The notes under the pieces: model-generated
What the model was told of the DNA's origin: nothing
The model's input: only the letters and a program-made list of their open reading frames with translations
The model's database searches: none
Program-made: the position numbers and the translations under genes
From: Mesorhizobium sp. NFR06
GTDB lineage: Bacteria; Pseudomonadota; Alphaproteobacteria; Rhizobiales; Rhizobiaceae
DNA length: 64,000 bases
NCBI RefSeq assembly: GCF_900115245.1
Contig: NZ_FOVT01000015.1
Span: 1-64,000, forward strand
Reading direction: 5' to 3'
In this document: positions 59,182 through 64,000 of the stretch, one piece after another
Layout of the letters: each line of letters opens with the position of its first letter
How positions within the stretch are numbered: the first letter of the stretch is position 1

Positions 59182-59943
59182 CTAAAGTGAAGCGTCGGTC
59201 AGCGACTTCTCCAGGCCCGACAGGTGAATGCCGCACTCGGTCTTGGCGTGACCTGCCCAGCGGCCGCTGCGTGCATCCTCGCCCGGCTGCACCGGCTGCG
59301 TGCAAGGGAAGCAGCCGATCGAGAGATAACCGTAGGCGACCAGCGGATTTTCGCGCAGCGCATGCGCGCGCATATAGTCGGCCTGGTCCGATGTCGTCCA
59401 ATGTGCCAGCGGATTGATGCGGATGCGCGAGCCGACCGCCTCGAACACCGGAAGTGCCGCCCGCGTCGAAGCCTGGAAGCGCTTGCGCCCGGTGAACCAG
59501 GCCCGAAATGGCTCGACGCCGCGCGCCAGTGGCTCGACCTTGCGCACATTGCAGCAGGCATCGGTGTCGGTCTCGTGGAGCCTGCCGGTCGGATCGACGT
59601 GTTCGAGCGCCGCCTCGTCCGGCTGGATCACCCTGATATCGGTCAGGCCGAAATCGGCGACCAGCGCGTCGCGATAACCCAGCGTCTCCTCGAAATGCTT
59701 GCCGGTGTCGAGGAAAATGACCGGCAGCGATCTGTCGACTTCGGCGATCATGTGCAAAAGCACGGCCGAATCCGCGCCGAAAGACGACACGGCGGCGATT
59801 GCGCCACGGAATTCGCGCGCCGAACGCTCGATAATCTCGATCGGCTTCAGATGGCCATGCAGCGCGTCGAGCCCCGCCGCTTCGGCGGCGATGCCGGCCT
59901 CGACGCCGCCGATACGGTCAAGCGGCCTTGGTTTCGCCAGCAT
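59182..59943 (-). CDS. cysH: Adenylylsulfate (APS) reductase, assimilatory
   Basis: 253 aa. PP-loop-like AAVSSFGADSAVLLHMIAEV, then DTGKHFEETLGYRD. The cysteine pairs CC in DTDACCNVRKVEPL and CxxC in SIGCFPCTQPVQPG mark the [4Fe-4S] type that reduces APS rather than PAPS; the catalytic end is HAKTECGIHLSG. It produces sulfite. The ATG at 59943 (MLAKPRPLDRIGG) was chosen because upstream codons lack similarity; it overlaps the cysI end. Confidence 0.94.
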   Translation of the reverse strand: MLAKPRPLDRIGGVEAGIAAEAAGLDALHGHLKPIEIIERSAREFRGAIAAVSSFGADSAVLLHMIAEVDRSLPVIFLDTGKHFEETLGYRDALVADFGLTDIRVIQPDEAALEHVDPTGRLHETDTDACCNVRKVEPLARGVEPFRAWFTGRKRFQASTRAALPVFEAVGSRIRINPLAHWTTSDQADYMRAHALRENPLVAYGYLSIGCFPCTQPVQPGEDARSGRWAGHAKTECGIHLSGLEKSLTDASL

Positions 59944-61588
59944 AGAGCGCCTCCTTGAACGGCGCGGGACCGACACGGCGGTAGGCGTCGATAAAACGTT
60001 CATCGGGATTGAGCCGAAGGCCGAGATAGGTGTCGACGATCTGCTCGATGGCATCGGTGATCTCTTCCGAGGAGAAGCCTCGACCGATGATCTCACCGAC
60101 CGAGGTGTTCTCGTCGGCAGAGCCGCCGAGGGTGACCTGGTAGAGCTCGGAGCCCTTCTTCTCGACGCCGAGAATGCCGATATGGCCGACATGGTGGTGG
60201 CCGCAGGCATTGATGCAGCCGGAGATCTTCAGCTTCAACTCGCCGATCTCTCGTTGCCGCTCCAGCGAGGCGAAACGGCGCGATATCTCCTGCGCCACGG
60301 GAATGGAGCGTGCCGTGGCCAGCGCGCAATAATCGAGGCCGGGGCAGGAGATGATGTCGCTGATCAGATTGGAATTCGCCGTCGCGAGACCAATCTCGAC
60401 CAGCGCGTCATACACCGCCTTGAGGTCGGCGCGCGCCACATGCGGCAGGATCAGGTTCTGCTCGTGGCTGACGCGCAATTCGTCGAAGGCGTATTTCTCG
60501 GCGATGTCGGCGACCGCTTCCATCTGGCTGTCGGTGGCGTCGCCGGGCACCTCGCCGATGCCCTTGAGCGAGATCGTCACCGCAGCGTAGTCGGGGTAGC
60601 GATGGGTCACGACATTTTGGTCGAGCCATTGCGAGAAACTCTTGGAATCGAGCCGCGCCTGCTTCACCGCGTCGTCGCCTTCCGGCCGGTCGACCAGCGC
60701 CGGCGGCGCGAAATAAGCGTTGATCGCCTGGATGTCGGCTTCAGGCAACTTGAGGTCCGCGTCCCTCAGCTCCTGCCATTCGGCCTCGATCTGGCGCGTG
60801 ATCTCCTCCACGCCAGTCTCGTGGACCAGGATCTTGATACGCGCCTTGTACTTGTTGTCGCGGCGCCCATACAGGTTGTAAACGCGCAGGATCGCCGTGC
60901 AGTATGACAAGAGATCGGCTTCCGGCAGGAAGTCCCGGATCTTCTTCGCCACCATCGGCGTGCGGCCCTGGCCGCCGCCGACATAGACGGCAAAGCCAAG
61001 CTCGCCCGCAGCGTTCTTCTTCAGATGCAGGCCGATGTCGTGCGTCTGGATGGCGGCGCGGTCGCGCTCGGCGCCGGTCACTGCGATCTTGAACTTGCGC
61101 GGCAGGAACGAGAATTCCGGATGCACCGACGACCATTGGCGCAGGATCTCCGCATAGGGACGCGGATCGGCGACCTCGTCGGCGGCGGCGCCGGCGAAAT
61201 GATCGGCGGTGACGTTGCGGATGCAGTTGCCGCTGGTCTGGATGGCATGCATCTCGACACTGGCGAGGTCGGCGAGGATAGCCGGAATGTCCGACAGCGC
61301 CGGCCAGTTGAACTGGATGTTCTGGCGCGTGGTGAAATGGCCGTAGCCCTTGTCGTATTTGCGGGCGATATGCCCCAGCATGCGCAACTGCCTGCTGTTC
61401 AGCGTGCCGTAGGGCACCGCGATGCGCAGCATATAGGCATGCAGCTGCAGATAGACGCCGTTCATCAGCCTCAGCGGGCGGAACTGGTCCTCGGTGATCT
61501 CGCCGGCAAGCCGGCGCTGCACCTGATCGCTGAACTCGGCGACACGGGCCTGAACGAAATCGTGGTCGAACTCGTCGTAACGGTACAT
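59918..61588 (-). CDS. cysI: Sulfite reductase (nitrite/sulfite reductase, siroheme)
   Basis: 556 aa. Siroheme-[4Fe-4S] ligands: CPGLDYCALATARS and SGCINACGHHHVGH. Both ferrodoxin-like halves are present (YGHFTTRQNIQFNWP, and SHEQNLILPHVARADL). It reduces sulfite to sulfide with siroheme made by CysG upstream. ATG at 61588. It overlaps cysH by 26 bp, so the two are coupled. Confidence 0.94.
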   Translation of the reverse strand: MYRYDEFDHDFVQARVAEFSDQVQRRLAGEITEDQFRPLRLMNGVYLQLHAYMLRIAVPYGTLNSRQLRMLGHIARKYDKGYGHFTTRQNIQFNWPALSDIPAILADLASVEMHAIQTSGNCIRNVTADHFAGAAADEVADPRPYAEILRQWSSVHPEFSFLPRKFKIAVTGAERDRAAIQTHDIGLHLKKNAAGELGFAVYVGGGQGRTPMVAKKIRDFLPEADLLSYCTAILRVYNLYGRRDNKYKARIKILVHETGVEEITRQIEAEWQELRDADLKLPEADIQAINAYFAPPALVDRPEGDDAVKQARLDSKSFSQWLDQNVVTHRYPDYAAVTISLKGIGEVPGDATDSQMEAVADIAEKYAFDELRVSHEQNLILPHVARADLKAVYDALVEIGLATANSNLISDIISCPGLDYCALATARSIPVAQEISRRFASLERQREIGELKLKISGCINACGHHHVGHIGILGVEKKGSELYQVTLGGSADENTSVGEIIGRGFSSEEITDAIEQIVDTYLGLRLNPDERFIDAYRRVGPAPFKEALYAGETKAA

Positions 61589-61638
61589 GCTTCGTCTTTC
61601 CGGGCTCGTCCGCCCGCTCTTCCATTTCTTTGTTGGAA

Positions 61639-61681
61639 CATGATCTTCTCCGAAAACCGGTTCCCACTTTTCGGGATCATG
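61639..61681. repeat. Palindromic repeat, family A
   Basis: CATGATC (61639-61645) pairs with GATCATG (61675-61681) and CCGAAAA with TTTTCGG inside. It lies between DUF2849 and cysI in the operon. Confidence 0.7.
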
Positions 61682-61689
61682 CTCAAAAC

Positions 61690-61995
61690 CTATGCCGCCC
61701 GGACGGTTTCCGGGCTCGCCTGCTTGCCGAGATCGGTGCGGATGGTCGGACCGGCAGCGCGGATTTTTTCGCGCAGCCGCACCGGTTCGACCAAACCGTC
61801 GACCATGATGACGTCGATGATGTTGACGTCGACCACCTCATTGTTGGCGGCGGCCGCGGCGCCGATCGCTTCCAGCCGATCCTCCGCTGCCTTGTCGTGC
61901 GCGATATCGGCATGGCCGACAGTCTCCGCCCAGCCGCCATCGGCATACCAGACGGCGATACCGTCGGAGAGCCTGTTCGCGGTCAGAACTTTCAT
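61690..61995 (-). CDS. DUF2849-family protein
   Basis: 101 aa: MKVLTANRLSDGIAVWYADG, EDRLEAIGAAAAANNEVVDV and VMVDGLVEPVRLREKIRA. DUF2849 proteins lie between cysG and cysI in alphaproteobacteria; role unknown but linked to sulfite reduction. Its ATG overlaps the cysG stop (ATGA). Confidence 0.88.
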   Translation of the reverse strand: MKVLTANRLSDGIAVWYADGGWAETVGHADIAHDKAAEDRLEAIGAAAAANNEVVDVNIIDVIMVDGLVEPVRLREKIRAAGPTIRTDLGKQASPETVRAA

Positions 61996-63440
61996 TTCTC
62001 AACTCCTTCGGCCGCCACGCTGGCCGCTTGTTCATGCTTACGTGTCGCAAGCGGCTCGGAATGTTCGAAATTGGCGCCGGCAACCGCGTCGCCGATGATC
62101 GTCATGACCGGGCCGGTAAGATCCGCGCGCGTTTCCAGCGACGGCAGGTCGGCCAGCGTGCCGTGGAAGCGGCGGCGGTTGCCGAGGCTGGCATTCTCGA
62201 CGACGGCGACCGCCGTGTCGGGCGACAGACCGGCCTCTATCAAGCGGCCGGCGACCTCGGCCGCTACCGAGCGGCCCATATAGACGGCGACGGTGGCGCC
62301 GGAGATGGCGAGCTTGGCCCAGTCGGGCAGCGAGTTGCCCTTGAGGTCGTGGCCGGTGGTGAAGACCATCGATGACGAAACGCCGCGCAGCGTCAGCGGC
62401 AGTTCGAAATCGGCGGCGGCGGCGAAAGCGGCGGTGACGCCAGGAACCACCTCATAGCCAACGCCGGCCTCGCGCAGTGCCGCCATTTCCTCGCCGGCAC
62501 GGCCGAACACCAGCGGATCGCCGGACTTCAGCCGCACCACGCGCTTCCCGGCGCGGCCGAGTTCGATGAGCAGCGCATTGATCTCTTCCTGGCTCTTGGT
62601 ATGGCAGCCCTTGCGCTTGCCGACCGGCAGGCGCTCGGCATCGCGCCGGCCCATGGCGACGATCGCCTCCGGCACCAGCGCGTCGTAGACGATCGCGTCG
62701 GCTTCCATCAGCAGGCGGTGCGCGCGCAGCGTCAGCAAATCCTCGGCGCCCGGACCGGCGCCGACCAGCGCGATGTACCCCTCGGCCGGCGTATTCTGAG
62801 CCAAGAGGTCAAGCGCCGCACTATGCGCCTCGGCGAGTTCCCCGGCTTCGATTGCCTTGGCCGGCGCGCCGGCGAAGAAATCGCTCCAGAACCGCCGGCG
62901 GCGATTGCCCTTCGGCAGCGTCTCAGCTGCGGCGCGGAATGAGGCGGCAAGCGCTGCCAGCCGGCCGAACGACGGCGACAGCATCCGGTCGATGCGCCCG
63001 CGCAGCATCTGCGCCAGAACCGGTCCGGCGCCTTCGGTGCCGATAGCGATGGCGACCGGTGCGCGGTTGACCAGCGCAGGCGTAAAGAAATCGCAGAGCT
63101 CGGGCCGGTCCACCGCGTTGACCGCGATGCCCAGCCGGCGCGCGTCGTCGACCACGCGGCGATCGAGCGCCTCGTCGCCACTGGCTGCAAACACCAAGGC
63201 TGCGCCACGAAGATGAGCAACTTCGTAGGCTGCATTGAGATGAACGGAACCGGATGCGGCTATGAAGGCAAGCAGCTCCGCATTGGCGTTGTCGGCAACG
63301 ATGCGCAGCACCGCGCTCGATTGCGAAAGCAGCCGCGCCTTGGCAAGCGCTTCCTCGCCATTGCCGACGATGGCTACGGCTTCGCCGTCGACCCGCATGA
63401 AGACGGGAAAGGCATTGAGCTTGGCATTGGCTGGCTGCAT
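61992..63440 (-). CDS. cysG: Siroheme synthase (multifunctional CysG)
   Basis: 482 aa from the ATG at 63440 (a TTG at 63452 also possible). N-terminal precorrin-2 dehydrogenase/ferrochelatase domain (FMRVDGEAVAIVGNGEEALA, then AAYEVAHLRGAALVFAASGD), C-terminal uroporphyrinogen-III methyltransferase (IALVGAGPGAEDLLTLRAHR, RLKSGDPLVFGRAGEE, VVPGVTAAFAAAADFELP). It makes siroheme for CysI. It is the first gene of the cysG-DUF2849-cysI-cysH run. Confidence 0.95.
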   Translation of the reverse strand: MQPANAKLNAFPVFMRVDGEAVAIVGNGEEALAKARLLSQSSAVLRIVADNANAELLAFIAASGSVHLNAAYEVAHLRGAALVFAASGDEALDRRVVDDARRLGIAVNAVDRPELCDFFTPALVNRAPVAIAIGTEGAGPVLAQMLRGRIDRMLSPSFGRLAALAASFRAAAETLPKGNRRRRFWSDFFAGAPAKAIEAGELAEAHSAALDLLAQNTPAEGYIALVGAGPGAEDLLTLRAHRLLMEADAIVYDALVPEAIVAMGRRDAERLPVGKRKGCHTKSQEEINALLIELGRAGKRVVRLKSGDPLVFGRAGEEMAALREAGVGYEVVPGVTAAFAAAADFELPLTLRGVSSSMVFTTGHDLKGNSLPDWAKLAISGATVAVYMGRSVAAEVAGRLIEAGLSPDTAVAVVENASLGNRRRFHGTLADLPSLETRADLTGPVMTIIGDAVAGANFEHSEPLATRKHEQAASVAAEGVEK

Positions 63441-63628
63441 GGCAATGAGCAATACTGGAACAGTTTGGCAGTTTTACGCGGGTGCGCCAAAAATCAGAAG
63501 GCAATCACTCGCGCGCCGCCGAACGGCAGGCAATCGCTTTTTCGCAACCGCGAAAGGCAGGAGAAAAAAATTCTACTTTCAGGATAGAGCGATCAGGGCG
63601 GCATGACAAACCGCAATGATCCGTCGTA

Positions 63629-63657
63629 TTTTTAGCGCTGCAACTGGAAAGCGGCAA
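63629..63657 (-). promoter_or_regulatory. Candidate promoter of the cys operon
   Basis: On the minus strand TTGCCG (63657-63652), 17 bp, TAAAAA (63634-63629). It sits about 190 bp before the cysG ATG. The -10 is weak, suiting an activator- or repressor-controlled promoter. Confidence 0.4.
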
Positions 63658-63672
63658 AACAGTTTTTTCTAA

Positions 63673-63693
63673 ATTCTACTAAGTTGGTAGATT
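63673..63693. promoter_or_regulatory. Rrf2-like dyad upstream of the cys promoter
   Basis: TCTAC, 7 bp, GTAGA within ATTCTACTAAGTTGGTAG and ATT; a half-site ATTCTACT recurs at 63570. Spacing and AT flanks resemble Rrf2-family sites such as those of CymR or IscR. It directly adjoins the candidate -35. The regulator gene is not present here. Confidence 0.45.
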
Positions 63694-63853
63694 AAAGCCG
63701 ACCTTTCCGTGCCTGCTCCGCTTCGCCCGCCCGAAGTGACCGAGGCGTCACCGCCCGACCGGGAACAATCATGCTTCGCGGCTCGTTTGCCTAGCGATTC
63801 ATTCTGTCGACCCTGAGCTCGGATCGGCAAGCACGCCAGCAAGGAGGAACGCC

Positions 63854-64000
63854 ATGAGCATCAAGCTGAAGCACGGACTTTGGGTCATCGTGGCCGACGG
63901 CGAAAAGGCGCTTTTCCTTCGCAACGAAGGCGATACCAAATATCCGAACCTCCGGGTCGTGCAGGAGTTGGAGCAGGAGAACCCCGCCACCCGCGAGCAG
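63854..64000 (+). CDS. Host-attachment family protein (N-terminal part)
   Basis: The first 49 codons, cut by the window edge. AAGGAGG at 63841-63847 fixes the ATG. The sequence KHGLWVIVADGEKALFLRNE and NLRVVQELEQENPATREQ matches the protein-required-for-attachment-to-host family (related to baeRF ribosome-rescue domains). In Agrobacterium the family was linked to attachment; biochemical function remains unknown. Confidence 0.8.
   Translation, partial: MSIKLKHGLWVIVADGEKALFLRNEGDTKYPNLRVVQELEQENPATREQ

Larger units (their letters stand above)
63441..63853. other. Divergent gap between cysG and the host-attachment gene
   Basis: About 413 bp. It holds the cys promoter and dyad above and a run of A/T around 63565-63700. 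No coding frame has a ribosome site except that of the gene at 63854. Confidence 0.5.

Noticed and set aside
1..64000. CRISPR arrays, rRNA, tRNA, prophage or transposase genes
   Set aside because: None was found on either strand; the repeats present are dispersed palindromes without regular spacers.

Overview
The window reads as chromosomal DNA of a Mesorhizobium-like rhizobial alphaproteobacterium. The grounds are high GC, dense ATGA-type gene overlaps, the lptC-lptA-lptB-rpoN-hpf-ptsN block, an OlsB ornithine-lipid acyltransferase, IalB and DUF1150/DUF2849/DUF934 proteins, and several families of rhizobial intergenic palindromes. This assignment comes from family recognition, not from a database search. 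No rRNA, tRNA, CRISPR array, integrase or intact insertion sequence was seen.

Layout. 0-6 kb: the start of a large LapA/Calx-beta-type repeat adhesin (cut by the window edge), an orphan HerA-like ATPase, and a secreted beta-propeller gene with an in-frame stop, divergent from a LysR regulator. 6-11 kb: an NTF2-like protein, RidA plus a metallohydrolase, and an NTF2-flavin monooxygenase fusion. 11.5-19.8 kb: a complete kdp potassium-uptake locus (26-aa microprotein, kdpF, kdpA, 78-aa membrane protein, kdpB, kdpC, kdpD, kdpE). 20-29 kb: IalB, an autotransporter relic, NUDIX, an ArsR-SRPBCC-VOC-DUF1801 series, nth, DUF2244, a methyltransferase and an Ada-like repair protein. 29-36 kb: a frameshifted PAS-GGDEF-EAL gene, ribokinase, amidase, LysE exporter and nucleoside hydrolase. 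36.5-42.7 kb: heat-shock Hsp20/DUF1150, then ptsN, hpf, rpoN, lptB, lptA and lptC on the minus strand. 43-51.6 kb: SppA, IHF-beta, LapA-domain protein, ornithine cyclodeaminase, EVE, VOC, WYL regulator, a doubly frameshifted DUF1772 gene, two RNA methyltransferases, LspA and an AcuI-like reductase. 51.7-57.7 kb: hybrid kinase, OlsB, TRIC-type channel, GrpE and DJ-1/PfpI. 57.9-64 kb: a GMC-oxidoreductase relic, the sulfate-assimilation operon cysG-DUF2849-cysI-cysH with DUF934, and the start of a host-attachment-family gene.

Functional links. The kdp genes form a potassium-limitation module with coupled translation. The cys genes form one assimilatory sulfate/sulfite pathway including siroheme synthesis. 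The lpt block builds and drives the LPS transport bridge next to sigma-54 and its usual companions. Regulatory sites can be read directly: sigma-32-like promoters for hsp20 and grpE (CTTGAA/T-N17-C(C/G)ATAT), a ROSE-like RNA thermometer on hsp20, a Pho-box-like direct repeat ahead of olsB, a consensus promoter with an operator dyad on the arsR gene, an Rrf2-like dyad ahead of cysG, and three copies of the GntR-type palindrome TGGTCNGACCA.

No wholly new defence or biosynthetic system was recognised. The most unusual features are the two extra small membrane proteins of the kdp operon, the set of regulatory sites above, and an unexpectedly large number of broken genes (six in 64 kb), which is either real decay or assembly error.
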